From the NCBI RefSeq assembly GCF_002836515.1, contig NZ_PJBC01000003.1, positions 248,001 through 312,000 of the forward strand: a DNA stretch of 64,000 nt, written 5' to 3'. Made by a program: the position numbers and the translations under genes. Every line of letters starts with the position of its first letter. The first letter of the stretch is position 1. Below are positions 25,773 through 34,420 of the stretch, piece after piece. The DNA is from Pseudomonas sp. Choline-02u-1. GTDB lineage: Bacteria; Pseudomonadota; Gammaproteobacteria; Pseudomonadales; Pseudomonadaceae. The notes beneath the pieces are model-generated. The model ran no database searches. It saw only the letters and a list, made by a program, of their open reading frames with translations, and was not told the DNA's origin.

Positions 25773-28667
25773 TTATTGGCAAGCTTCGCAATCCGGCTCG
25801 TCAATCGCGCAGGCCTTTGGCACGGGTGCCGGACCTGCCGGAGCGGCCAGGACCGAATCGTCGCCGTGGTTGCCGCCGCTGGAAACAGCGTTCAGCTTAC
25901 CGGTGTTGATGGTCGACTTCTCGGTGCTGGTCGCGGCCAGGGCACGGAGGTAGTAGGTGGTTTTCAGACCACGGTACCAGGCCATGCGGTAGGTCACGTC
26001 GAGCTTCTTGCCCGATGCGCCGGCGATGTACAGGTTCAGCGACTGGGCCTGGTCGATCCACTTCTGACGACGGCTGGCGGCGTCAACGATCCACTTGGTG
26101 TCCACTTCGAACGCGGTCGCGTAGAGCTCTTTGAGTTCCTGCGGGATACGCTCGATCTGCTGCACCGAGCCGTCGTAGTACTTCAGGTCGTTGATCATGA
26201 CCGAGTCCCACAGACCGCGAGCCTTCAGGTCGCGAACCAGGTACGGGTTGATCACGGTGAATTCGCCCGACAGGTTCGATTTCACGTACAGGTTCTGGTA
26301 GGTCGGTTCGATCGACTGCGAAACGCCAGTGATGTTGGCGATGGTCGCGGTCGGTGCGATGGCCATGATGTTCGAGTTACGGATGCCTTTCTGCACACGG
26401 GCGCGAACCGGTGCCCAGTCGAGGGTTTCCTTCAGGTCGACGTCAATGTACTTCTCGCCACGCTGTTCGATCAGGATCTGTTGCGAATCCAGCGGCAGGA
26501 TGCCTTTGGACCACAGCGAACCGTTGAACGTCTCGTAGGCGCCGCGCTCGTCGGCCAGGTCGCAGGAAGCCTGGATCGCGTAGTAGCTGACCGCTTCCAT
26601 CGACTTGTCGGCGAACTCGACGGCAGCGTCGGAGCCGTAGGCGATGTGCTGCAGGTACAAGGCGTCCTGGAAGCCCATGATGCCCAGACCGACCGGACGG
26701 TGGCGGAAGTTGGAGTTCTTCGCTTGCGGCACCGAGTAGTAGTTGATGTCGATCACGTTGTCGAGCATGCGCACGGCGGTGTTGACGGTGCGTTGCAGCT
26801 TGGCGGTATCGAGCTTGCCGTCAACGATGTGGTTCGGCAGGTTGATCGAGCCCAGGTTGCAAACGGCGATTTCGTCCTTGTTGGTGTTCAAGGTGATCTC
26901 GGTGCACAGGTTCGAGCTGTGGACCACGCCGACGTGCTGCTGCGGGCTGCGCAGGTTGCACGGGTCCTTGAAGGTCAACCATGGGTGGCCGGTTTCGAAC
27001 AGCATGGACAGCATCTTGCGCCACAGGTCTTTGGCCTGGATGGTCTTGAACAGCTTGACCTTGCCCGGGTACTCGGTCAGCGCTTCGTAGTACTCGTAAC
27101 GCTCTTCGAAGGCTTTACCGGTCAGGTCGTGCAGGTCCGGTACTTCGGATGGCGAGAACAGGGTCCACTTGCCGTCATCGAAGACACGCTTCATGAACAG
27201 GTCAGGGATCCAGTTGGCGGTGTTCATGTCGTGGGTACGACGACGATCGTCACCGGTGTTCTTGCGCAGCTCGATGAACTCTTCGATGTCCATGTGCCAG
27301 GTTTCCAGGTAGGCACACACAGCGCCTTTGCGCTTGCCACCCTGGTTCACGGCCACGGCGGTGTCGTTCACCACTTTGAGGAACGGCACGACGCCTTGCG
27401 ACTTGCCGTTGGTGCCCTTGATGTAAGAACCCAGCGCACGAACCGGCGTCCAGTCGTTGCCCAGGCCGCCGGCAAATTTCGACAGCATGGCGTTGTCGTG
27501 GATCGCGTGATAGATGCCCGACAGGTCATCCGGCACGGTGGTCAGGTAGCAGCTCGACAGCTGTGGACGCAGGGTACCGGCGTTGAACAGGGTCGGGGTC
27601 GAAGCCATGTAGTCGAACGAGGACAGCAGGTTGTAGAACTCGATCGCACGGTCTTCTTTCTGCTTCTCTTCGATCGCAAGGCCCATGGCCACGCGCATGA
27701 AGAAGATCTGCGGCAGTTCGAAGCGCACGCCATCCTTATGGATGAAGTAACGGTCGTACAGGGTTTGCAGGCCCAGGTAGGTAAATTGCTGATCACGCTC
27801 GTGGTTGATCGCCTTGCCCAGTTTTTCCAGGTCGAAGGTGGCCAGCACAGGGTTCAGCAGTTCGAACTCGATACCTTTGGCGATATAGGCCGGCAATGCC
27901 TTGGCGTACAGATCGGCCATTTCGTGATGGGTAGCGCTTTCGGCGACTTCGAGGAAGTTCAGGCCTTCGGCACGCAGGGTGTCCATCAGCAAACGGGCGG
28001 TGACGAACGAGTAGTTCGGCTCGCGCTCGACCAGCGTACGGGCGGTCATTACCAGGGCGGTGTTGACGTCGGTCAGGGCCACGCCGTCGTACAGGTTCTT
28101 CAGGGTTTCGCGCTGGATCAGGTCACCGTCGACTTCTTCCAGACCTTCGCAGGCCTCGGTGACGATGGTGTTCAGGCGGCCCATGTCCAGCGGCGCGAGG
28201 CTGCCGTCGGCGCGGGTGATGCGGATCGACGGGTGCGCGTTGACGGCTGCTTCGGCAGGAGCGTGCGCTGCGCGCTCTTTCGAACGGCCGTCACGGTAGA
28301 TCACGTAGTCACGCGCGACTTTCTGCTCGCCGGCACGCATCAGGGCCAGTTCGACCTGGTCCTGGATCTCTTCGATGTGGATGGTGCCGCCCGATGGCAT
28401 GCGACGCTTGAAGGTCGCGGTGACCTGCTCGGTCAGGCGCGCAACGGTGTCATGGATTCGCGACGAAGCGGCAGCGGTGCCGCCCTCAACTGCGAGGAAC
28501 GCTTTGGTGATAGCGACGGTGATCTTGTCGTCAGTGTAAGGAACGACAGTGCCATTACGCTTGATCACGCGCAGCTGGCCAGGCGCGGTGGCTGCCAGAT
28601 CCGAATTCGAATCGGCGGCCTGCGGCAAGGTGCCCTGCGGGTTCTCGCGAGTTGTGTCGGTTTGCAT
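25773..28667 (-). CDS. nrdA: Class Ia ribonucleotide reductase, alpha subunit
   Basis: The 964-residue large subunit reduces ribonucleoside diphosphates with the NrdB radical subunit. The N terminus holds ATP-cone domains (LRVIKRNGTVVPYTDDKI; a second IRITRADGSLAPLDMGRLN), giving the extended architecture known in Pseudomonas. The catalytic barrel has SSCYLTTVPDD, NLCTEITLNTNKDEIAVCNLGSINL and the radical-transfer region near TYYLRALAATS. The C terminus CAIDEPDCEACQ carries the redox-shuttle cysteines. ATG 28667 is chosen over an upstream in-frame ATG at 28685. nrdB is not adjacent on either side. Confidence 0.95.
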   Translation of the reverse strand: MQTDTTRENPQGTLPQAADSNSDLAATAPGQLRVIKRNGTVVPYTDDKITVAITKAFLAVEGGTAAASSRIHDTVARLTEQVTATFKRRMPSGGTIHIEEIQDQVELALMRAGEQKVARDYVIYRDGRSKERAAHAPAEAAVNAHPSIRITRADGSLAPLDMGRLNTIVTEACEGLEEVDGDLIQRETLKNLYDGVALTDVNTALVMTARTLVEREPNYSFVTARLLMDTLRAEGLNFLEVAESATHHEMADLYAKALPAYIAKGIEFELLNPVLATFDLEKLGKAINHERDQQFTYLGLQTLYDRYFIHKDGVRFELPQIFFMRVAMGLAIEEKQKEDRAIEFYNLLSSFDYMASTPTLFNAGTLRPQLSSCYLTTVPDDLSGIYHAIHDNAMLSKFAGGLGNDWTPVRALGSYIKGTNGKSQGVVPFLKVVNDTAVAVNQGGKRKGAVCAYLETWHMDIEEFIELRKNTGDDRRRTHDMNTANWIPDLFMKRVFDDGKWTLFSPSEVPDLHDLTGKAFEERYEYYEALTEYPGKVKLFKTIQAKDLWRKMLSMLFETGHPWLTFKDPCNLRSPQQHVGVVHSSNLCTEITLNTNKDEIAVCNLGSINLPNHIVDGKLDTAKLQRTVNTAVRMLDNVIDINYYSVPQAKNSNFRHRPVGLGIMGFQDALYLQHIAYGSDAAVEFADKSMEAVSYYAIQASCDLADERGAYETFNGSLWSKGILPLDSQQILIEQRGEKYIDVDLKETLDWAPVRARVQKGIRNSNIMAIAPTATIANITGVSQSIEPTYQNLYVKSNLSGEFTVINPYLVRDLKARGLWDSVMINDLKYYDGSVQQIERIPQELKELYATAFEVDTKWIVDAASRRQKWIDQAQSLNLYIAGASGKKLDVTYRMAWYRGLKTTYYLRALAATSTEKSTINTGKLNAVSSGGNHGDDSVLAAPAGPAPVPKACAIDEPDCEACQ

Positions 28668-29026
28668 GGGGGGTGGTCTCCACATTCTCTATGTTTGTTT
28701 GGCACCGTCATGGTGCTCACCGTTCTGTACCGAAGCACTGCAACCGACGGGCGTCGGCATTACAAACTTCGGAACAGTAGGAAAAAGGCTGCAACGCCGC
28801 ATCCTTGCCGAAGTTTTGGTCGCAAGCACAAGCTCGCTACCGGATTCCTTCGCGGGTGACAGTCATGACTGCAACACCCATACCGTTTTGTCCGTTTCGG
28901 ACCAAATAAAACGGTGCCATCCGCCAGTGCGGTTTGGGCTTGAAAAAACTCGCTTGTTCAACCGGAAACCCGCCATAAAGCGCTTGAGTTTCAGGTCTGA
29001 AATGTGGTTGGGCGTTTTAGCCGAAA
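28668..29026 (-). other. Long nrdA leader and upstream region
   Basis: About 360 bases separate nrdA from its likely promoter boxes, with no coding frame. On the minus strand it contains short hairpins, for example GTCCGAAACGGAC (28890-28902) and GGTGAGCACCATGACGGTGCC (about 28702-28722). I do not recognise a known riboswitch. Part may be an untranslated leader. Confidence 0.5.
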
Positions 29027-29042
29027 ACCCTATATGTAGGGT
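29027..29042. promoter_or_regulatory. NrdR box 1 upstream of nrdA
   Basis: ACCCTATATGTAGGGT is a near-perfect palindrome and agrees at 13 of 16 positions with the NrdR consensus acaCwAtATaTwGtgt. Confidence 0.75.
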
Positions 29043-29058
29043 CTGCGTTTTCGCCGTG

Positions 29059-29074
29059 CTACAAGATAATGCGT
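29059..29074. promoter_or_regulatory. NrdR box 2 upstream of nrdA
   Basis: CTACAAGATAATGCGT matches the consensus at 11 of 16 positions. It sits 32 bases centre to centre from box 1, three helical turns, the spacing seen in known NrdR targets. Confidence 0.65.
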
Positions 29075-29101
29075 TTCAGGGGAGGATTGCAACGTACTAC
29101 C

Positions 29102-29110
29102 TGTGGATAA
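29102..29110. promoter_or_regulatory. DnaA box upstream of nrdA
   Basis: TGTGGATAA is the exact complement of the strong DnaA box TTATCCACA. DnaA control of nrd genes is known in E. coli; here it lies 28 bases beyond NrdR box 2. Confidence 0.55.
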
Positions 29111-29365
29111 GCCTGTGCGTAATTTGTGTAAGAAACAGGGAAAACGCGTGTAGGCCGCGAACCTGCTGAGCCAGACCGTTTGTCACTGTTTTTTCGCCCG
29201 GAAAAACGCTTCAGCGGTTTTTTAAGGGCGCGAACCCTACCACAGAATTTCGTCTTGTCCGAACGCATTTACCGACTTGTTTTCCGGGTGAGCGGCGTTT
29301 ATACAATCGCTGGCTGCAGGGGCATATTTATCCTCCCGAAACATGACAGATGATCGGGAGAATCC

Positions 29366-29457
29366 GTGCAGGAGCTGCCGAAGGGCTGCCATCTTTTGAT
29401 TGTGATTTTTCAAGATCAAAAGATCGCAGCCTCGTTTCACTCGTCAGCTCCTGCAGG
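29366..29457. repeat. BIME-type inverted repeat (GTAGGAGCTG family)
   Basis: GTGCAGGAGCTGCC and its partner CAGCTCCTGCAG bracket an imperfect palindrome with ATCTTTTGAT and its complement. The two arms have diverged (CCGAAGGGCTGCC against CTCGTTTCACTCGT). It lies between the nrdA regulatory region and the response regulator. Confidence 0.8.
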
Positions 29458-29517
29458 GGCCGCGTTCATTCAGCGAAACCTTTACATATCAATAAAAACA
29501 GCAAGCAGAGGTCACCG

Positions 29518-30240
29518 GTGGAGCAACAAAACTGGCAGGTATTGATCGTCGAGGATGACCAGCGACTCGCCGAGCTCACCCGCGATTATCTGCAAGCCAA
29601 TGGTCTGCGTGTGGAGATCGAAGGCAACGGTGCGCTGGCAGCGGCGCGGATCATCAGGGAGCAACCGGATCTGGTGATCCTCGACCTGATGTTGCCCGGC
29701 GAAGATGGCCTGAGCATTTGCCGCAAGGTGCGCAGCCAGTACGACGGGCCGATCCTGATGCTCACCGCGCGTACCGACGACGCCGACCAGATTCACGGCC
29801 TCGACCTCGGTGCCGACGACTACGTGTGCAAACCGGTACGCCCGCGCTTGTTGCTCGCGCGGATTCAGGCGTTGCTGCGACGCAGTGACACACCGGAACC
29901 GGTCGCGGAAAAATCCCGGCGGTTGCAATTCGGTCCGCTGGTGGTCGACAACGCGTTACGCGAAGCCTGGCTGAGCGACAACGGCATCGAGCTGACCAGC
30001 GCCGAGTTCGACCTGCTCTGGCTGCTGGTGTCCAACGCGGGGCGGATTCTCTCGCGCGAAGAGATCTTCACCGCATTGCGCGGCATCGGCTATGACGGCC
30101 AGGACCGCTCGATCGACGTGCGCATCTCACGCATCCGTCCGAAAATCGGCGACGACCCCGATCATCCGCGTCTGATCAAGACCATTCGCAGCAAAGGCTA
30201 CCTGTTCGTCCCTGAAGCCTGCGCAGACCTGGCGCTGTGA
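29518..30240 (+). CDS. OmpR-family response regulator (PA1157-like)
   Basis: This 240-residue regulator has a receiver (VLIVEDDQRLAELT; Asp in LVILDLMLPGEDG; Thr in MLTARTD; Lys in VCKPVRP) and a winged-helix DNA-binding domain (TSAEFDLLWLLVSNAGRILS, GYDGQDRSIDVRISRIRPKIG). Translation starts at GTG 29518, with AGAGG 7 bases upstream. Its stop overlaps the GTG start of the kinase (GTGA). The pair beside nrdA is syntenic with PA1157-PA1158 and resembles RstA/RstB. Target genes are unknown. Confidence 0.9.
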   Translation: MEQQNWQVLIVEDDQRLAELTRDYLQANGLRVEIEGNGALAAARIIREQPDLVILDLMLPGEDGLSICRKVRSQYDGPILMLTARTDDADQIHGLDLGADDYVCKPVRPRLLLARIQALLRRSDTPEPVAEKSRRLQFGPLVVDNALREAWLSDNGIELTSAEFDLLWLLVSNAGRILSREEIFTALRGIGYDGQDRSIDVRISRIRPKIGDDPDHPRLIKTIRSKGYLFVPEACADLAL

Positions 30241-31847
30241 ATTCGATCTTCCTGCGCATCTACGGCGGCATGTGCGCCGCGCTGATTCTGGTGGCGGTGC
30301 TCGGCGTGCTGGCGTTGAACCTGCTCAATCAGGTGCGCAGCGAGCAATACCGCGAACGCCTGGCGCATGGCACTTTCTCGCTGATGGCCGACAACCTGCA
30401 GCCGATGAACCAGACCGAGCGCCATCGTTCGCTGTTGGTGTGGGAGCGGCTGCTCGGTATTCCGCTGACGCTGAAGAAGTTCTCTGAAACCGACCTCGAT
30501 CTGGCCCAGCGCACCCGTGTGCTGCGCGGTCAGGCGCTGGTCGAACAGACTGGGCCACACGCGGCCAAGGTCTATCGGCTGATCAGCGAAAAAGAACAGA
30601 TGATGCTCGTCGGTGAGGTGCAGCAGATCAGCGAGCAACTGGCTCGGGCAACTATTTACCTGCTCGCCGATGAACTGGTGCGGGTGCCGGTCGGCGAACA
30701 GCCCAAACGTCTGGCGCAGATAAAGCAGGAGAAAGGCTTCGGCTTCGACTTGCGTCTGGTTACGGTGAATGACGCCGACATGGACGAGGATCAGAGTCGC
30801 CGCGTGGCCGAAGGTGACACGGTGATGGCGTTGGGCAAGGGCGGCGATTCGATTCGCGTATTTGCCGGCATGGTCGGCACGCCGTGGGTGTTGGAAATCG
30901 GGCCGCTGTATCAGATGAATCCATACCCGCCGGAATGGCTGGTGCTGATTGCCGCGCTGGGTCTGACCCTGATCGGTCTCATCGTTTATCTGTTGGTGCG
31001 TCAGCTTGAGCGGCGTTTGCGCGGCCTCGAAGCGGCCGCTACGCGCATCGCCAAGGGCAGTCTGGAAACTCGTGTGCCGGCGCGCGGCGCCGACTCGGTC
31101 GGGCGTTTGGCGGCCGCATTCAATGGCATGGCCGAGCACTTGCAGCAACTGCTGGCCATCCAGCGCGAACTGGTACGGGCGGTGTCCCATGAACTGCGTA
31201 CGCCAGTGGCGCGGCTGCGCTTCGGTCTGGAGATGATCGGCACGGCGACCACCCCGCAGGCGTTGGAAAAATACCGCGAAGGCATGGATCACGACATTGA
31301 AGACCTCGATAAGCTCGTCGACGAAATGCTCACCTACGCACGACTGGAGCAGGGCTCGCCAGCGCTGACTTTTCAACGGATAGACCTGGATGCGCTGGTC
31401 AATCAGGTAATCGAAGAATTGGCGCCGCTACGCGCCCAGGTCACGGTGCAGCGCGGTTTGTGTCTGTCATCGGCCGACAACGACGGCGCCTGGGTCGAGG
31501 CCGAGCCGCGCTATCTGCATCGGGCGTTGCAGAATCTGGTGGGCAACGCGATGCGTCATGCGCATTCCCGGGTGACCGTCAGTTATCAGGTCGGCCAGTT
31601 GCGCTGTCGGATCGACGTCGAGGATGACGGGCCGGGAGTGCCTGAGGTGGCGTGGGAGCGGATTTTTACGCCGTTCCTGCGCCTCGACGACAGCCGCACG
31701 CGCGCCTCGGGCGGGCACGGTTTGGGGCTGTCGATTGTGCGGCGGATCATCCACTGGCATGACGGCCGGGCGATCATTGGCAAGAGCAAAAGCCTGGGCG
31801 GGGCGTGTTTCAGCCTGAGTTGGCCGAGGAATCAGGAGCGCCGCTGA
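30237..31847 (+). CDS. Membrane sensor histidine kinase (PA1158-like)
   Basis: The 536-residue inner-membrane kinase has a first transmembrane helix (MCAALILVAVLGVLALNLL), a periplasmic sensor of about 190 residues, and a second helix (LVLIAALGLTLIGLIVYLLV). HAMP follows, then HisKA with VSHELRTPVARLRFGLEM and HATPase with NLVGNAMRHA, DDGPGVP and GHGLGLSI. The GTG start overlaps the regulator's stop codon. The stimulus is unknown. Confidence 0.9.
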   Translation: MNSIFLRIYGGMCAALILVAVLGVLALNLLNQVRSEQYRERLAHGTFSLMADNLQPMNQTERHRSLLVWERLLGIPLTLKKFSETDLDLAQRTRVLRGQALVEQTGPHAAKVYRLISEKEQMMLVGEVQQISEQLARATIYLLADELVRVPVGEQPKRLAQIKQEKGFGFDLRLVTVNDADMDEDQSRRVAEGDTVMALGKGGDSIRVFAGMVGTPWVLEIGPLYQMNPYPPEWLVLIAALGLTLIGLIVYLLVRQLERRLRGLEAAATRIAKGSLETRVPARGADSVGRLAAAFNGMAEHLQQLLAIQRELVRAVSHELRTPVARLRFGLEMIGTATTPQALEKYREGMDHDIEDLDKLVDEMLTYARLEQGSPALTFQRIDLDALVNQVIEELAPLRAQVTVQRGLCLSSADNDGAWVEAEPRYLHRALQNLVGNAMRHAHSRVTVSYQVGQLRCRIDVEDDGPGVPEVAWERIFTPFLRLDDSRTRASGGHGLGLSIVRRIIHWHDGRAIIGKSKSLGGACFSLSWPRNQERR

Positions 31848-31870
31848 GTCAAGGTGGTCGTGATGCTGCC

Positions 31871-31894
31871 TTCGCGAGCAAGCTCGCTCGCGAA
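31871..31894. repeat. Short REP palindrome
   Basis: TTCGCGAGC and GCTCGCGAA flank AAGCTC. It is located between the kinase and the convergent phosphopantetheinyl transferase. Confidence 0.75.
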
Positions 31895-31920
31895 GAGGGC
31901 ATGGCAGGCAGTGCAAATCC

Positions 31921-32655
31921 TCAGGCCTGAATGCTGACCAGACTCAACAACTGCCCATCCTGCACGCCGAACTGCGCTTCCAGCTCCGAACCATTGCGCC
32001 ATTCGCTGGATAAATCCGTCAACAACCGCAGTTTCACCCGACCTGCCTCAGTCCACTCCAGCACCTCGGCATGCTCGAAATAAAAGCGCTGCTGCACGAT
32101 CGGGTACAGCGCCTTGAACAGACTCTCTTTGACTGAAAAGGTCAAAGTCACCAGCAATGCCAGTTGATCCTGCGAACCTGCCGCCATGCGCTGCAGTTCC
32201 GCCGGCGTGAGAATTTCCCCGGACAGACGTTCGGCGCGCTCGTGGCTCAACAGGTTTTCCAGATCCATGCCCAAGCCGCGCCAATGCTGTTTGCTGGCGA
32301 CAATTGCTGCGGCGCGGCCGGTGCTGTGGGTGATCGAGCCGCAGACATGCGCCGGCCACACTGGCGCGCGGTCTTCGCCGATCGGCGGGATGAAGCTGAC
32401 GCCTTCGAGTTGTTGCAGCGCGGCACGGGCGCAGACGCGCCCGGCGAGAAACTCGGCCTGACGCTTGGCCACCGAGCGCTGGATGCTCGGCGGCGCCGGC
32501 ACAGCGCTGCGCTGGAAGTCATCGGCAAGCAACTGCGCCGGATCGAAGTGGGTGCTGAGCAGGACGGTATCGGCCAATACCGTTGGCAATGGCCAGTGGC
32601 TCTCGAGCGCGGTGCAGCAGGCGGGCAGGGCGGGGATGGTATGCATGGCGGGCAT
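31921..32655 (-). CDS. pcpS: 4'-phosphopantetheinyl transferase (Sfp/EntD type)
   Basis: The 244-residue enzyme transfers phosphopantetheine from CoA to carrier proteins. Motifs are VCGSITHSTGRAAAI, the Mg-binding GLGMDLENLL and FSVKESLFKALYPIV. Pseudomonads generally rely on one such enzyme (PcpS) for both primary and siderophore carrier proteins, hence the symbol. A longer frame reaches 33108, but it runs into the REP palindrome and the next gene. ATG 32655 (or 32646) fits the family's N terminus. Confidence 0.85.
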   Translation of the reverse strand: MPAMHTIPALPACCTALESHWPLPTVLADTVLLSTHFDPAQLLADDFQRSAVPAPPSIQRSVAKRQAEFLAGRVCARAALQQLEGVSFIPPIGEDRAPVWPAHVCGSITHSTGRAAAIVASKQHWRGLGMDLENLLSHERAERLSGEILTPAELQRMAAGSQDQLALLVTLTFSVKESLFKALYPIVQQRFYFEHAEVLEWTEAGRVKLRLLTDLSSEWRNGSELEAQFGVQDGQLLSLVSIQA

Positions 32656-32684
32656 TTTGCCGATTAGTCGGGGCGAGGTCGAGA

Positions 32685-32717
32685 TGATCGTTCCCACGCC
32701 GAGCGTGGGAACGATCA
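32685..32717. repeat. Perfect 15-bp palindromic repeat (GATCGTTCCCACGC family)
   Basis: TGATCGTTCCCACGC pairs perfectly with GCGTGGGAACGATCA around CGA. It is related to the arrays at 45867-45971 and 60438-60540. Confidence 0.85.
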
Positions 32718-32729
32718 GGTCAGGCGTAG

Positions 32730-33521
32730 TCAGCTGAAGATTTTCTGAAAGAACGCTTTCATGTCCGCCCATGACTTCTCGTCCGCTGCCTTGTTGTAGC
32801 CAATGTCCGGCCCACCGTGTTCGCCATGGCTCAAACGATCGGCATCGGGATTGCTGAAACCATGCTTGGCGCCATCCAGACTGACGAACGCGTAGTCCGC
32901 CCCGGCCTTGTCCATTTCCGCCTTGAACGCTGTGACGTTGTCCTGAGTGACCATGCTGTCCAGCGCGCCATGTTCGACCAGGATTTTCGCCTTGACGCTG
33001 CCCGGCGTCGCCGGAGTCTTGGTCGCCAGCGCGCCGTGGAAACTCACCACACCGGCCAGCGGCACACCTTGACGCGCCGCATTCAAGACCACGCCGCCAC
33101 CGAAGCAATAACCGATGGCGGCAATTTTGTTCGGGTCGGTCTGCGCCTGTTTCTTCAACAGATCAAGCCCGGCGGCAAACCGCTTGCTCGCCGCATCGGC
33201 ATCCCTGGTTGCTGTCTGCATGAAAGCCATGGCGTCTTTGGGATGCTCGGTGTTTTTGCCTTCGCCATACATGTCGATGGCCAGCGCGCTGTAACCGAGC
33301 CCGGCAAGATCGCGCGCGCGGCGCTTGGCGTAATCGTTCAGCCCCCACCATTCGTGAACTACGACGATGCCGGGGCGTTGGCCTTTGATCGCGTCGTCAT
33401 AGGCGTAGTAGCCGATCAGCTTGCTGCCGTCGGCGCTTTGATAACGGATTTCTTCAGTCTTGATCGCAGCCTGGGTGAAGCTGCTGACCGCCAGCAAAGC
33501 AAGGGCGAGGAACAGGCGCAT
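32730..33521 (-). CDS. Secreted dienelactone-hydrolase-family protein
   Basis: A 263-residue alpha/beta hydrolase has a Sec signal peptide (MRLFLALALLAVSSFTQAA), so it probably acts in the periplasm. The catalytic triad is readable: Cys in AAIGYCFGGGVV, Asp in VEHGALDSMV and His in DGAKHGFSNPDA. An early VVHEWWGLNDY motif is typical of the family. The substrate is unknown. It is divergent from oprH. Confidence 0.85.
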   Translation of the reverse strand: MRLFLALALLAVSSFTQAAIKTEEIRYQSADGSKLIGYYAYDDAIKGQRPGIVVVHEWWGLNDYAKRRARDLAGLGYSALAIDMYGEGKNTEHPKDAMAFMQTATRDADAASKRFAAGLDLLKKQAQTDPNKIAAIGYCFGGGVVLNAARQGVPLAGVVSFHGALATKTPATPGSVKAKILVEHGALDSMVTQDNVTAFKAEMDKAGADYAFVSLDGAKHGFSNPDADRLSHGEHGGPDIGYNKAADEKSWADMKAFFQKIFS

Positions 33522-33567
33522 GGTCGGGTCTCCTGATGGGAAGTGGTCAGAACAGCCTAGTCGATCT

Positions 33568-33607
33568 GGTTCAGGTCAGGTTCAGAGACGGTTCAGGGGC
33601 CGTACAG
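33568..33607 (+). promoter_or_regulatory. PhoP-type direct repeats upstream of oprH
   Basis: GGTTCAG occurs at 33568, 33579 and 33590, and a degenerate CGTACAG at 33601, all exactly 11 bases apart. This is the hexamer-N5-hexamer spacing of PhoP boxes, one helical turn per unit. The array ends 58 bases before the oprH start. Confidence 0.7.
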
Positions 33608-33664
33608 GGGCGGCTGAGTAATCTTGCGTCATATCCAAACAGCACCGCGAAAGAGGAAATACCC

Positions 33665-34270
33665 ATGACTCGTTTGAACAAAATGCTGCTGGCTTTGACC
33701 GTAATGAGCGCCAGCATCGCGGCTCACGCCGACACGACTTCAAACTTCGCCGGCCTGAGCTTCGGCCAGACCAGCGACAAGATCAAAAAGTCTCACGCGT
33801 TGAATGACAACCTCGACCACCCCAACGCCACCGGGGCCATCGACGGCAACAACACGTACGGCATGCGCTTGGGTCAGCAAAACAGCCAGGGCCGCTACTA
33901 CGCCACTTATGACAACGTTTCCGGCTCGCACAATGGCGTTAAACTGCGCCAGGAAAATCTGCTCGGCAGCTATGACCTGTTCTACCCGGTAGGCGGCAGC
34001 ACCAAGTTGTTCGGGGGTGCCACGGCCGGCCTGACCAAGCTGACGCAGGAGTCGCCAGGTTTCAGCCGTGACAAAGACATCGGTTACGCCATCGGTGGCC
34101 AGGTCGGTGTGTTGCAGCAAGTTTCGCAGAACACCTCGGTGGAACTCGGTTACCGTTACCTGCGCAGCAATGCCAGCACCGAAATGAAGGAGAGCGGCGG
34201 CAGCAAACAGGGCTCGCTGGGCTTGACCAGCAGCGCGCAGACCTATCTGTCGGCCAACTATTATTTCTAA
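33665..34270 (+). CDS. oprH: Outer-membrane protein OprH
   Basis: The 201-residue product has a signal peptide (MTRLNKMLLALTVMSASIAA, HA) and an eight-strand beta-barrel pattern. It closely follows P. aeruginosa OprH: FAGLSFGQTSDKI, GRYYATYDNVS, KLRQENLLGSYD, KLFGGATAGLTKL, LGYRYLRSNASTEM and the terminal YLSANYYF. OprH binds and stabilises LPS under low Mg2+. It heads oprH-phoP-phoQ and has PhoP-type repeats upstream. Confidence 0.9.
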   Translation: MTRLNKMLLALTVMSASIAAHADTTSNFAGLSFGQTSDKIKKSHALNDNLDHPNATGAIDGNNTYGMRLGQQNSQGRYYATYDNVSGSHNGVKLRQENLLGSYDLFYPVGGSTKLFGGATAGLTKLTQESPGFSRDKDIGYAIGGQVGVLQQVSQNTSVELGYRYLRSNASTEMKESGGSKQGSLGLTSSAQTYLSANYYF

Positions 34271-34290
34271 GGAGAGATTCATCCTGAAAC

Positions 34291-34384
34291 CCTGTGGGGG
34301 CGAGCTTGCTCGCGAAAGCGATGTTTCATTCAACATCATCGTTGACTGAATGACCGCATTCGCGAGCAAGCTCGCTCCCACAGG
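34291..34384. repeat. BIME: REP pair between oprH and phoP
   Basis: CTGTGGGGGCGAGCTTGCTC and TTCGCGAGCAAGCTCGCTCC are head-to-head REP units 94 bases in all. Both arms could fold into one long hairpin within the oprH-phoPQ transcript. Confidence 0.85.
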
Positions 34385-34420
34385 AGGATGGGTAGATTTT
34401 CGAGTGAATTGGAGGGATTT

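Noticed and set aside
25776..28859. 1027-codon open frame on the plus strand opposite nrdA
   Set aside because: It is an antisense shadow of the high-GC nrdA codon pattern, with low-complexity Val/Gly/Arg/Gln composition and no domain.
28668..29026. Cobalamin-type riboswitch in the nrdA leader
   Set aside because: A GGAATCCGG-like string is present, but the required B12-box and pairing order are not found, and class Ia reductase is not a usual B12 target.
31921..33108. 395-residue version of the phosphopantetheinyl transferase
   Set aside because: The extra N terminus is translated from the REP palindrome and from sequence antiparallel to the hydrolase gene; the family starts near 32655.
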